DNA of 64,000 bases, taken from Flavobacterium sp. 5 (GTDB lineage: Bacteria; Bacteroidota; Bacteroidia; Flavobacteriales; Flavobacteriaceae). The notes beneath the pieces are model-generated. The model saw only the letters and a list, made by a program, of their open reading frames with translations. It searched no databases and was not told where the DNA came from. Position 1 is the first letter of the stretch; each line of letters opens with the position of its first letter. Positions 18,508 through 26,601 of this stretch are shown one piece after another. Made by a program: the position numbers and the translations under genes. Location: the NCBI RefSeq assembly GCF_002813295.1, contig NZ_PHUE01000001.1:1984001-2048000 (forward strand). Reading direction: 5' to 3'.

Positions 18508-19008
18508 TTAAGAAGTCGCGGTCTCATCAACCGTTTTTGCAGGAGCCGAAGCAGTTCCTGTTCTACTAAAAAACTGCCCTATCGCGGTAACTTTATTCTC
18601 AAAACCTGCCACTTTGGTACTGGCTTTGTACTTAGCATAATCATAATCTGTAAGTGCTGCCTGATAATTATCAAAATCGTGCAGGATTTTATTATTACTA
18701 AGTCCGTCAATCATATTTTGCAGACGCAATATGGTAGATTGTAAAAAATCTCTAGAGTCAAAGTCATTTTGAAACTCTACCCAATCTACATCGGGGCTAC
18801 TCAAAGTGGGCTGACTAGTTCTATAATCCCTTGCTTTGTTAACTATTAGTTTATTCTGCTCGTTGATACTCCCGTACTTTTGACGTTCTTCGGCACTAAG
18901 GTTTTTCACTTTTGGCATCAATGTGGCCTCTAGTGCTGCAAGATGTGTAGCTACACTTGTTTTTTCGGCAGCAATAAAATGAACGCTGTTTAAATTTTCG
19001 AATGGCAT
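18508..19008 (-). CDS. Conserved hypothetical protein beside the palindrome array
   Basis: A 166-residue soluble protein, probably mostly helical. Notable stretches are LSAEERQKYGSINEQNKL near residue 38, DVDWVEFQNDFDSRDFLQ, and LHDFDNYQAALTDYDYAKYKAS. The last 15 residues are a Thr/Ala-rich tail. No catalytic motif, signal or membrane segment is seen. I believe related proteins occur in other flavobacteria, but I cannot name a family. It is transcribed toward the 21-22 bp array, with a terminator between. Whether the two are linked functionally is open. Confidence 0.7.
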   Translation of the reverse strand: MPFENLNSVHFIAAEKTSVATHLAALEATLMPKVKNLSAEERQKYGSINEQNKLIVNKARDYRTSQPTLSSPDVDWVEFQNDFDSRDFLQSTILRLQNMIDGLSNNKILHDFDNYQAALTDYDYAKYKASTKVAGFENKVTAIGQFFSRTGTASAPAKTVDETATS

Positions 19009-19170
19009 ATAATTTTGGTTTTTTAATGTTAATATTTTTTAAAAGTAATACAAATCTTTAATAATTAAACATTAAACAAAAGAATATTCTTATTTTTATT
19101 TAATATAGATTCTTTCTTCTTATCAATTGATATCCTTACAAGATTGTTGTTGATCGAAAAAACGAAATGC

Positions 19171-19255
19171 CCTAGCCCCGATAGTAGTGGAAATCCTTTT
19201 TGTTTTTTCTTTAAAAACAAAAAGATTGCAACGTATAGCGGGAAATAGCTCCTAA
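19171..19255. repeat. Dispersed intergenic hairpin element, copy 1
   Basis: Flanks CCCCGAT...GGAAATCCTTTTT and AAAAAGATTGCAACG...AGCGGGAAATAGCTCC enclose a hairpin (CTTTTTGTTTTT / AAAAACAAAAAG). A second copy with the same flank pattern but a different hairpin is at 45501-45578. It fills much of the gap between the 166-aa protein and metG. Confidence 0.6.
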
Positions 19256-19285
19256 TAAAACCTTTAAACTCTCGATTGTATTGCT

Positions 19286-19293
19286 TATTTTTG
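19286..19293 (+). promoter_or_regulatory. Candidate -7 box of metG
   Basis: TATTTTTG matches TAnnTTTG and is followed by GC, 19 bp before the metG ATG. The leader would be only about 10 nt. Confidence 0.5.
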
Positions 19294-19312
19294 CACCCAA
19301 TAAAATTGAATC

Positions 19313-21373
19313 ATGATACAGAATCCAGAAAGATATACGATTACGGCGGCATTGCCTTATACTAACGGACCGATACACATTGGGCATTTGGCGGGGGTTT
19401 ACGTTCCTGCTGATATCTATTCGCGTTACTTGCGTTTGCAAAATCGCGATGTTTTGTTCATTTGCGGAAGCGACGAACATGGTGTGGCTATTTCGATGAA
19501 AGCCAAGAAAGAAGGCATTACACCGCAGGAAGTAATCGATAAATATGACGGAATTATTAGAAAATCATTCTCGGATTTTGGAATTGCATTTGACAATTAC
19601 TCCAGAACTTCGGCTCAGATTCATCATGATACGGCTCAGGAGTTCTTTAAAAAATTATACGACAACGGTGATTTTATCGAAGAGGTAACCGAGCAATTGT
19701 ATGATGCGAAAGCGGATCAATTTTTGGCAGATCGATTTGTAACTGGTACTTGTCCGAAATGTGATAATCCAGAAGCGTATGGTGATCAATGTGAAAAATG
19801 TGGTTCGACACTAAATGCTACTGACTTAATTAACCCAAAATCGACTATTACGGGAGAAACTCCGATCATGAAAGAAACGAAACACTGGTTTTTGCCTTTG
19901 GATCGTTATTCGGATTTTTTGAGTGAATGGATTTTGGTTGGACATAAAAATGACTGGAAACCGAATGTTTACGGTCAGGTAAAATCTTGGATTGATGGTG
20001 GTCTTGAACCTCGTGCGGTAACGCGTGACCTTGATTGGGGAATTGATGTTCCGGTTGAAGGTGCCGAAGGAAAAAAATTATATGTGTGGTTTGATGCTCC
20101 TATTGGTTACATTTCATCTACCAAAGAATGGGCTCAAAGAGAAGGAAAAGACTGGACGCCATACTGGAAAGATAAAGGAACGAAACTGGTTCACTTTATT
20201 GGGAAAGATAATATTGTTTTTCACTGTGTGATTTTCCCTGCGATGCTAAAAGCGGAAGGAAGCTATATTTTGCCAGACAATGTGCCTGCGAATGAGTTCT
20301 TGAACTTGGAAGGAAATAAATTATCTACGTCTAAAAACTGGGCGGTTTGGCTGCACGAATATTTGGAAGAGTTTCCGAATCAACAAGATGTTTTGCGTTA
20401 TGCATTGACATCTAACGCTCCAGAAACTAAGGATAATGATTTTACCTGGAAAGATTTTCAGGCGAGAAATAACAATGAATTGGTGGCTATTTTTGGAAAC
20501 TTCATCAACCGTGTGGTAGTGTTAACCAATAAATATTATAACGGAGTTGTTCCTCAACCAAATGAATTTTCAGAGGTTGATGAGGCTACTTTGACGGAAT
20601 TGAAAGCATATCCTGCTGTAATTTCGAGTTCTGTTGAAAGATACCGTTTCCGTGAAGCGCTTGGCGAAATGATGAATGTTGCCCGCCTTGGAAACAAATA
20701 CCTAGCCGATGAAGAGCCTTGGAAAATGATTAAAACGGATGAAGAGCGTACTAAAACTCAGATGTATGTTGCCTTGCAGATAGCTGGTGCTTTGAGTGTT
20801 TTATGTGAGCCGTTTTTGCCTTTTACAGCAAATAAATTGAGCCGTATTTTAAAAACGGAAAATTCAATTAATTGGAATTCTGTTGCTGAAACATCTGATT
20901 TAATTGTAACCGGACACCAAATTGGTGAAGCCGAATTGCTTTTTTCTAAAATTGAAGATGAAGAGATTCAGAAACAAATAGAAAAACTGGAAGCTACCAA
21001 AACGGCTAATATTGCCGAGAACAAAAAAGCAGAACCTCAGAAAGATTTGATTCAGTTTGAAGATTTTGCCAAAATGGATATCCGTGTAGGAACTATCCTT
21101 GAGGCTGAAAAAATGCCGAAAGCAAACAAACTTTTGGTTCTAAAAGTTGATACTGGAATTGATGTCCGCACGATTGTTTCGGGAATTGCAGAGAGTTTTA
21201 AACCTGAAGATATTATTGGAAAACGTGTTTCTGTTTTAGTAAACTTAGCTCCAAGAGCATTACGTGGTGTTGAAAGCCAGGGAATGATTTTGATGACGAC
21301 GAATGCCGAAGGAAAATTGGTTTTTATCAATCCTGATGCTGATGGCGTTGCAAATGGTGAAACGATAAATTAA
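19313..21373 (+). CDS. metG: Methionyl-tRNA synthetase
   Basis: A class I aminoacyl-tRNA synthetase of 686 residues that charges tRNA-Met. The HIGH motif is His22-His25 (NGPIHIGH). The zinc knuckle is [17 protein letters not shown]. The KMSKS motif appears as KLSTS at residues 336-340. The last 110 residues (from [14 protein letters not shown]) are the C-terminal EMAP/Trbp111-like tRNA-binding domain found in dimeric MetRS. Its codon usage is richer in GC than that of its neighbours, as expected for a highly expressed gene. A REP palindrome lies 24 bp after the stop. Confidence 0.97.
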   Translation: MIQNPERYTITAALPYTNGPIHIGHLAGVYVPADIYSRYLRLQNRDVLFICGSDEHGVAISMKAKKEGITPQEVIDKYDGIIRKSFSDFGIAFDNYSRTSAQIHHDTAQEFFKKLYDNGDFIEEVTEQLYDAKADQFLADRFVTGTCPKCDNPEAYGDQCEKCGSTLNATDLINPKSTITGETPIMKETKHWFLPLDRYSDFLSEWILVGHKNDWKPNVYGQVKSWIDGGLEPRAVTRDLDWGIDVPVEGAEGKKLYVWFDAPIGYISSTKEWAQREGKDWTPYWKDKGTKLVHFIGKDNIVFHCVIFPAMLKAEGSYILPDNVPANEFLNLEGNKLSTSKNWAVWLHEYLEEFPNQQDVLRYALTSNAPETKDNDFTWKDFQARNNNELVAIFGNFINRVVVLTNKYYNGVVPQPNEFSEVDEATLTELKAYPAVISSSVERYRFREALGEMMNVARLGNKYLADEEPWKMIKTDEERTKTQMYVALQIAGALSVLCEPFLPFTANKLSRILKTENSINWNSVAETSDLIVTGHQIGEAELLFSKIEDEEIQKQIEKLEATKTANIAENKKAEPQKDLIQFEDFAKMDIRVGTILEAEKMPKANKLLVLKVDTGIDVRTIVSGIAESFKPEDIIGKRVSVLVNLAPRALRGVESQGMILMTTNAEGKLVFINPDADGVANGETIN

Positions 21374-21397
21374 TATTTATATTCACAATTATACGGT

Positions 21398-21422
21398 AGA
21401 GACGTTGCACTGCAACGTCTCT
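21398..21422. repeat. REP palindrome 1
   Basis: A copy of the palindrome GAGACGTTGCA-n-TGCAACGTCTC, followed by CTTTTG. It lies directly after metG and could also serve as its terminator. Confidence 0.85.
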
Positions 21423-21651
21423 TTTGTTTTAACAACCATCACGTTCCAACAACGTATTTTTCGTTTTGAATAACCACCCGTTCTGACAACATTTTATTTT
21501 GGATGACGCGTTCATTTTTTTCGTTTCAATTTAATGATTGCAATGTTTATTTGTAGTATTTATCAGTATTTTATATTTTGATGATAGCTTAGAAAATATT
21601 ATATTCGTTTATAATGGGGATTGTTGACATGCTTTGTGTCCTGTATTGTGG

Positions 21652-21674
21652 GAGACGTTGCAGTGCAACGTCTC
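21652..21674. repeat. REP palindrome 2
   Basis: A copy with central G, 31 bp upstream of the preferred transposase start at 21705. REP copies on both sides of their cognate transposase are typical of this family. Confidence 0.85.
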
Positions 21675-21704
21675 TACGAGAACGTGAACGAAAATGAAAA
21701 AAAT

Positions 21705-22550
21705 ATGAACGAAAAATTCCAAAACAAATATCGGATTCCATCAACTCGATTAAAAAATTGGGATTATGGACAAAACGGCGCTTATTTCATAACAATATGT
21801 ACTGGAAATAAGGAACATTTTTTTGGTGAAATCGTATCTACCAATGGTGAAAATGAAATACAGCTAAATGAAATCGGAAAATTGGCAAATGATTTTTGGG
21901 TAAAAATTCCAGAACATTTTCCGTTTGTTGAATTAGGGAATTTTGTAGTTATGCCGAATCATATTCATGGGATATTGATTATTAATAAAACAAATATTGA
22001 AAAACCGTTACGACCTATTGTAGAGACGTTGCACTGCAACGTCTCAACGCATGATGAGAAAACGTCGTTGAATTACGCAAATTCGTTGCGATTGGATGAG
22101 GTAGAGACGTTGCACTGCAACGTCTCAATGCACGATGGGGAAACGTCGTTGAATGATGGAAATACGTTGCGATTGGATGAGGTAGAGACGTTGCACTGCA
22201 ACGTCTCAATGCACGATAGGGAAACGTTGGAATTGGATGGCGTTGAGGTATTGGGATTGGATGGCGTTGAGGTATTGGGATTGGATGACGTTGAGACGTT
22301 GCAGTGCAACGTCTCTACCCTGGGAAATGAACAAATGGCTAAAATTTCACCGAAACCAGGTTCAATTTCGACTATTTTGCGTTCCTATAAATCGGTTGTA
22401 ACTAAACATGCACGTTATATTCATGCTGATTTTCTTTGGCAAGAACGGTTTCATGACCATATTATCCAAAATTCGGAATCATTTGAAAGAATTCAAAATT
22501 ATATAGAAAACAACATCACCAATTGGAAAGAAGATAAATTTTATAATTAA
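21705..22550 (+). CDS. REP-associated tyrosine transposase (RAYT, Y1_Tnp)
   Basis: A single-strand transposase-like nuclease of the HUH/Y1 superfamily. RAYTs bind and cut REP palindromes. The HUH motif is MPNHIHGI (His86, His88). A candidate catalytic Tyr228 lies in the helix ILRSYKSVV. The start at 21705 (MNEKF) is preferred because codons upstream in the frame read through a REP palindrome. Between the two motifs, residues about 106-205 are made of in-frame REP copies and their spacers (an 81-bp unit repeated, then 24-bp units), encoding VETLHCNVS repeats. The frame remains open. Whether the enzyme is active is unknown. Confidence 0.85.
   Translation: MNEKFQNKYRIPSTRLKNWDYGQNGAYFITICTGNKEHFFGEIVSTNGENEIQLNEIGKLANDFWVKIPEHFPFVELGNFVVMPNHIHGILIINKTNIEKPLRPIVETLHCNVSTHDEKTSLNYANSLRLDEVETLHCNVSMHDGETSLNDGNTLRLDEVETLHCNVSMHDRETLELDGVEVLGLDGVEVLGLDDVETLQCNVSTLGNEQMAKISPKPGSISTILRSYKSVVTKHARYIHADFLWQERFHDHIIQNSESFERIQNYIENNITNWKEDKFYN
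22023..22315. repeat. Four REP palindromes inside the transposase gene
   Basis: Copies at 22023-22045, 22104-22126, 22185-22207 and 22293-22315. The first three are exactly 81 bp apart (27 codons), with similar intervening sequence. The last interval includes a 24-bp repeat encoding LGLDGVEV. All preserve the reading frame of the surrounding gene. Confidence 0.9.
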
Positions 22551-22564
22551 CAAATATCCACGTA

Positions 22565-22587
22565 GAGACGTTGCAATGCAACGTCTA
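22565..22587. repeat. REP palindrome 7
   Basis: A copy with central A, 15 bp after the transposase stop. Its outermost base pair is lost on the right side. Confidence 0.8.
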
Positions 22588-22656
22588 ACACAACGTCTAA
22601 ATCAACATAACCATATCATAATTTAAATATATAAAGACGTTATTTAAATATATTAA

Positions 22657-22677
22657 AGACGTTGCACTGCAACGTCT
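22657..22677. repeat. REP palindrome 8
   Basis: AGACGTTGCA-C-TGCAACGTCT, 21 bp before the EamA gene start. A half-copy (AAAGACGTTATTTA) precedes it near 22633. Confidence 0.8.
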
Positions 22678-22698
22678 CTACGTAATAATAAACAAAAC

Positions 22699-23595
22699 AT
22701 GAAAATCACAAAACCAAGAATAGCTTTACTCTGTGGCATCCTTTGCATTTCGATTTTTCCGATATTGATAAAATTGCGTTTGGCTTCGGGATTAATTTCA
22801 GCTTTTTACAGAATGTTTTTTGCGGTCGCTTTACTTTTGCCTTATGTACTTTTTACCAAAAAATTTAAACTACCAACTTTAAAATTTACGCTTCTAGCAG
22901 CATTATGTGGTGTTTTATTTGCATCTGATGTTGCCGTTTGGAATATTGCCATTCAGGATTCGAGTGCCACTCAAGCTTCATTGCTAACAAATTTATCACC
23001 GCTGTGGGTGGGAATTGGTTCTTTTTTGTTTTTAAAATCAAAACCAGCAACGAACTTCTGGATCGGAACGATTGTTTCATTATTTGGAATGGTAACTTTG
23101 GTTGGTTTTAGTTTTTTCATGGATTTAAATTTTGATCAGGCTTTTCTGTTTGCGGTTTTATCGGGAATTTTATACTCTATTTATCTTTTGGTAAGTAAAA
23201 CTGTGCTTTCAAATGTTGACGTTCTATCATTCATGACTATAAGTTTATTAGCATCAAGCACTTATTTAGGCATCCTTTGTTATTGTCTAGATGAGAGATT
23301 TACAGGCTTTTCGAATACGGGATGGTTTGTACTATTGCTTCAGGCTGTAGTTTGCCAATTGTGCGCCTGGCTTTCGGTTAGTTATGCCACACAACACATG
23401 CGTACAACAAGAGTTTCGCTTAGTTTATTAAGTCAGGCTGTAATTACTTCAATATTAGCATGGTTATTTTTGGAAGAAAAAATAACTTTACAAATGATTA
23501 TTGGCGGTGTGATTTTACTTTTCGGAATCAGGATTACCTTTTACAATAAAACAATTTCAATGTCAAGGCTTTTATCAAACAAAAAGCTTAAATAA
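22699..23595 (+). CDS. EamA/DMT family transporter
   Basis: A 298-residue inner-membrane permease of the drug/metabolite transporter superfamily. It has about ten hydrophobic segments arranged as two EamA repeats; the second begins near FAVLSGILYSIYLLVSK. The conserved stretch SSATQASLLTNLSPLWV is where EamA proteins carry their repeat signature. The substrate cannot be read from sequence; amino acids and other small metabolites are common for the family. It is followed after 14 bases by a HAD hydrolase gene and is probably cotranscribed with it. Confidence 0.87.
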   Translation: MKITKPRIALLCGILCISIFPILIKLRLASGLISAFYRMFFAVALLLPYVLFTKKFKLPTLKFTLLAALCGVLFASDVAVWNIAIQDSSATQASLLTNLSPLWVGIGSFLFLKSKPATNFWIGTIVSLFGMVTLVGFSFFMDLNFDQAFLFAVLSGILYSIYLLVSKTVLSNVDVLSFMTISLLASSTYLGILCYCLDERFTGFSNTGWFVLLLQAVVCQLCAWLSVSYATQHMRTTRVSLSLLSQAVITSILAWLFLEEKITLQMIIGGVILLFGIRITFYNKTISMSRLLSNKKLK

Positions 23596-23609
23596 AACAA
23601 CATCTTATC

Positions 23610-24320
23610 ATGTCACATACAAGCAAAATTCCAAATTTAAAGGTTATCGCTTTCGATGCTGATGATACTTTATTTATAAACGAAACTTACTTTGATGAAA
23701 CCGAGAAAAAATTCTGCGGTCTGATGGAAGATTACCTTTCACATCAAGGGATTTCGAAGGAATTATTCAAAATTGAAATCGACAATCTCAAATTGTATGG
23801 TTACGGAATCAAAGGATATATCCTTTCGATGATTGAGGCTGCCATGAAGATTTCAGACAATACTATCCCTGTAGAAGTCATTGAAAAAATCATTCAATAC
23901 GGAAAAGAACTACTCGAAAAACCTATTGTTTTATTAGAAGGTGTTGAAGAAACCTTGGAAGCTTTGCATGGTAAATACAAATTGGTTGTTGCCACCAAAG
24001 GGGATTTACTGGATCAACGCCGTAAATTACATAACTCTGGTTTAGGTGATTATTTTCACCATATCGAAGTGATGTCAGACAAACAGGAAGTAGATTACCT
24101 GGACTTGATTAAACGTTTGGAGATTAAACCCGAAGAGTTTTTTATGATTGGTAATTCCTTAAAATCGGATGTGTTACCAGTTTTGGCCATTGGTGGACAC
24201 GCTGTTCATATTCCGTTTCATACGACTTGGGCACATGAAAAAATTGATCATACAATAGAACACGAGAATTTTAAAGCATTCGAAACCATAATCGAAGTTT
24301 TACAGCTTTTGGAATTATAA
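23610..24320 (+). CDS. HAD family hydrolase
   Basis: A 236-residue cytoplasmic phosphatase-like protein of the haloacid dehalogenase superfamily. Motif I is FDADDTLF, with nucleophile Asp16 and acid/base Asp18. Motif II Thr lies in VVATKGD. Motif IV acids lie in MIGNSLKSDVLP. The helical cap between motifs I and II resembles the phosphoglycolate phosphatase/YjjG type. The substrate is unknown. It probably forms an operon with the EamA transporter. A terminator-like hairpin follows at 24344. Confidence 0.88.
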   Translation: MSHTSKIPNLKVIAFDADDTLFINETYFDETEKKFCGLMEDYLSHQGISKELFKIEIDNLKLYGYGIKGYILSMIEAAMKISDNTIPVEVIEKIIQYGKELLEKPIVLLEGVEETLEALHGKYKLVVATKGDLLDQRRKLHNSGLGDYFHHIEVMSDKQEVDYLDLIKRLEIKPEEFFMIGNSLKSDVLPVLAIGGHAVHIPFHTTWAHEKIDHTIEHENFKAFETIIEVLQLLEL

Positions 24321-24343
24321 AAGTGACCTTTAAAAACATTTAG

Positions 24344-24387
24344 AACCTAGTTAGAATGCTTTTTATTTAGTATTTTAGCTAGGTTTT
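24344..24387 (+). terminator. Probable terminator
   Basis: AACCTAGTTA pairs with TAGCTAGGTT (9 of 10) across a loop of about 24 nt and is followed by T residues, just after the HAD gene. Confidence 0.55.
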
Positions 24388-24448
24388 TAATTTAAAACAA
24401 ACTCCCATTTACTTTATAAAAAATTGGATTATCCCTAAACACTAAAAA

Positions 24449-25078
24449 ATGAAAACTCTTTTAGAATTAGACAGTTGGAATCGAAAGGAACATTTTCTTT
24501 TCTTTAAACAAATGCAAGAACCTTTTTTTGGAGTAAACATAACCATCGATTGTACCCAAGCCTATACAAGTTCTAAAACACTTGGCACTTCATTCTTTAT
24601 CTATTATTTGCACAAAACATTGGTAGCTGTAAATGCTTTTGAGAGCTTCCGATACCGTATCGAAAATACACATATTTATAAGTACGACAGAATCGACGGA
24701 TCGGCAACCATAAGTCGTGCCGATGGTACATTTGGTTTTTCTTTGATAGAATTCCATCCCGATTATGCTATTTTTGAACAAAATGCTATAACTGAAATTG
24801 AACGCATTCAAAATACAACAGGATTATTTACCAGAGAATTTAAAGATGATAATGTTATTCATTTTTCGGCAATTCCCTGGCTCAATTTTACCTCGCTTTC
24901 TCATGCTCGTAACATGACTTTCCCAGATAGTTGCCCAAAGATTTCTTTTGGTAAAATGATGGTATCTCCAGAAGGTAACCGCAGCATGTCAATGTCCATT
25001 CACGTGCATCACGGTTTGATGGACGCTATACATGTGGGGCAAATGGTAGATTATTTTCAAGGAATAATGAACCTATGA
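24449..25078 (+). CDS. Chloramphenicol acetyltransferase-like protein
   Basis: A 209-residue protein with the CAT fold pattern throughout: LDSWNRKEHFLFFKQMQEPFFGV at the N-terminus and VHHGLMDAIHVGQMVDYFQ at the C-terminus. The catalytic His188 and the Asp192 of HHxxxD are present. The following Gly, nearly constant in CAT enzymes (HHxxxDG), is Ala here. The length matches type A CAT. It may be an acyltransferase with another substrate; resistance to chloramphenicol should not be assumed. A single gene with no mobile-element context. Confidence 0.82.
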   Translation: MKTLLELDSWNRKEHFLFFKQMQEPFFGVNITIDCTQAYTSSKTLGTSFFIYYLHKTLVAVNAFESFRYRIENTHIYKYDRIDGSATISRADGTFGFSLIEFHPDYAIFEQNAITEIERIQNTTGLFTREFKDDNVIHFSAIPWLNFTSLSHARNMTFPDSCPKISFGKMMVSPEGNRSMSMSIHVHHGLMDAIHVGQMVDYFQGIMNL

Positions 25079-25133
25079 TAGTTTTAAGACAAATTTTATT
25101 TTCCGATTAACCTGCTACTTTTTATCCATTTAT

Positions 25134-26522
25134 ATGAAAAAGATAATCACTTTTTTAATTCTATTTCAAAGCACTTTTCTTTTTAGCCAGACTGTTCTGG
25201 CTACTTTTCCATTAGAACTAAAAAAATCTAAAGATTACAAGCAAATACTCAATGTCGAAAATACTACGACTCACGATCTTTTTGTTTTTGCTTCTGATAA
25301 AGAAACACTCACGATTCTAAAATACAATAGCGCTTTGTTTTTATCTAATCAATTAACACTGGCAAGACCCGAAATTAGCTATAAACAAATCGTAGGATAC
25401 AGTTTTGATAGTGAAGGAAATCCAACACTATATTGGTCAAACCAAGATTTAAATAAAATACTGGCCGTACAATATGATTTGAATACTAAAACTACTACTA
25501 CCATTATCAATTATGACCTGCAGTATTTCAACCAAACCCTTATTACTCAATTTCAAGAAAACAACACATTCTATATACTTGCTAAAAAGGAATTTGAAGA
25601 AAAACTAATATTGTATATTTTCAAAAATGGTACAAAAGAAGAAAAAATACTTGATTTCACTTCTTTTAAATATCAAAACAGCAAAAACAAAGAGATAAAG
25701 TTCAGCCAGATTCTGGAAGCTCTTCCTATTGAAAAAATAGAGACAAATCAATTCAATCCATTATTCAAAGGCACGCAAAGAACAAAATTATATGTCCTGA
25801 AAAACCGTTTGCTACTCACTTTCGACCATAACGATAATGAAACGCAGGCATTCGACATCGATCTTGCAACTTTTGAAATTCACGAAAAAAACTTTCCAAA
25901 AACGGCAACCAAAAATTATGTCAGCTTATCTAATTCCTATTACCACGAAAATAAAATATACCAGCTCAAAGTCAATGCTGACGAATTGCTTTTTGAAATA
26001 AAGGATTATAAGACTACAGATAGTATTAAGAGCATTTTAGTTTTAAAAACTGATACGATTCCTTTTAAAACTTCTCCTTTGAGGTTGCAATTGGATGGAC
26101 AAAAACCAAAAGAATTTAAAACCACCGCTAAGTTTTTGAATCAATTAGTGTATCTGGAGGTAGGATTGACCGTTTACAAAACTTCTAACTCCATTTTGAT
26201 CACATTAGGAGGTACGGGTAACATCCAATTTACGGATATAATCAATTCAGACATCAATCAATTTAACAGCGAGTTACTGTATCGTACTATACCAACGACC
26301 GTTTATTTCGAAAGTATATTTGATAAAAAACTAGATCATATCAAGAAAGATCAGGAACCTCTTGCTTTCGATTTTATTTCTGGCTTTGAGCAGGAACACC
26401 CCGAAGTAACCTTACAGAGTATTATTCGATACAAAAATTACTATATTTTGGGGTATTATGATAGTTACAGTAGACAATATACCATGCGTAAGTTTATCGA
26501 TGGATTTGAACGTACGTTTTAA
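25134..26522 (+). CDS. Secreted hypothetical protein
   Basis: A 462-residue exported protein with a signal peptide of about 19 residues (ending FLFSQT). The mature part is rich in short beta strands and polar residues and could form a propeller-like fold (repeated patterns such as LYWSNQDLNKILAVQYDLNTKT). That is only an impression. It has no lipobox, T9SS domain or catalytic motif. It is followed by a strong bidirectional terminator. Confidence 0.7.
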   Translation: MKKIITFLILFQSTFLFSQTVLATFPLELKKSKDYKQILNVENTTTHDLFVFASDKETLTILKYNSALFLSNQLTLARPEISYKQIVGYSFDSEGNPTLYWSNQDLNKILAVQYDLNTKTTTTIINYDLQYFNQTLITQFQENNTFYILAKKEFEEKLILYIFKNGTKEEKILDFTSFKYQNSKNKEIKFSQILEALPIEKIETNQFNPLFKGTQRTKLYVLKNRLLLTFDHNDNETQAFDIDLATFEIHEKNFPKTATKNYVSLSNSYYHENKIYQLKVNADELLFEIKDYKTTDSIKSILVLKTDTIPFKTSPLRLQLDGQKPKEFKTTAKFLNQLVYLEVGLTVYKTSNSILITLGGTGNIQFTDIINSDINQFNSELLYRTIPTTVYFESIFDKKLDHIKKDQEPLAFDFISGFEQEHPEVTLQSIIRYKNYYILGYYDSYSRQYTMRKFIDGFERTF

Positions 26523-26548
26523 AAGAAAATTCTCAATCTTTATTTAAA

Positions 26549-26584
26549 CACAAAAGCCCATGATGCATATCATGGGCTTTTGTG
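26549..26584. terminator. Bidirectional terminator
   Basis: A perfect 16-bp stem (CACAAAAGCCCATGAT / ATCATGGGCTTTTGTG) with a 4-nt loop lies between two convergent genes. Its A- and T-rich ends serve both directions. Confidence 0.9.
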
Positions 26585-26601
26585 TTTTTAAGGAAACAAA
26601 A

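Noticed and set aside
21621..21704. Upstream ATG extending the transposase N-terminus
   Set aside because: The added codons read through REP palindrome 2. Family members begin close to the NKYRIPSTRLKNWDY segment.
22015..22309. Two minus-strand open frames with repeated LQCNVS-like peptides
   Set aside because: They are antisense shadows produced by the REP palindromes.
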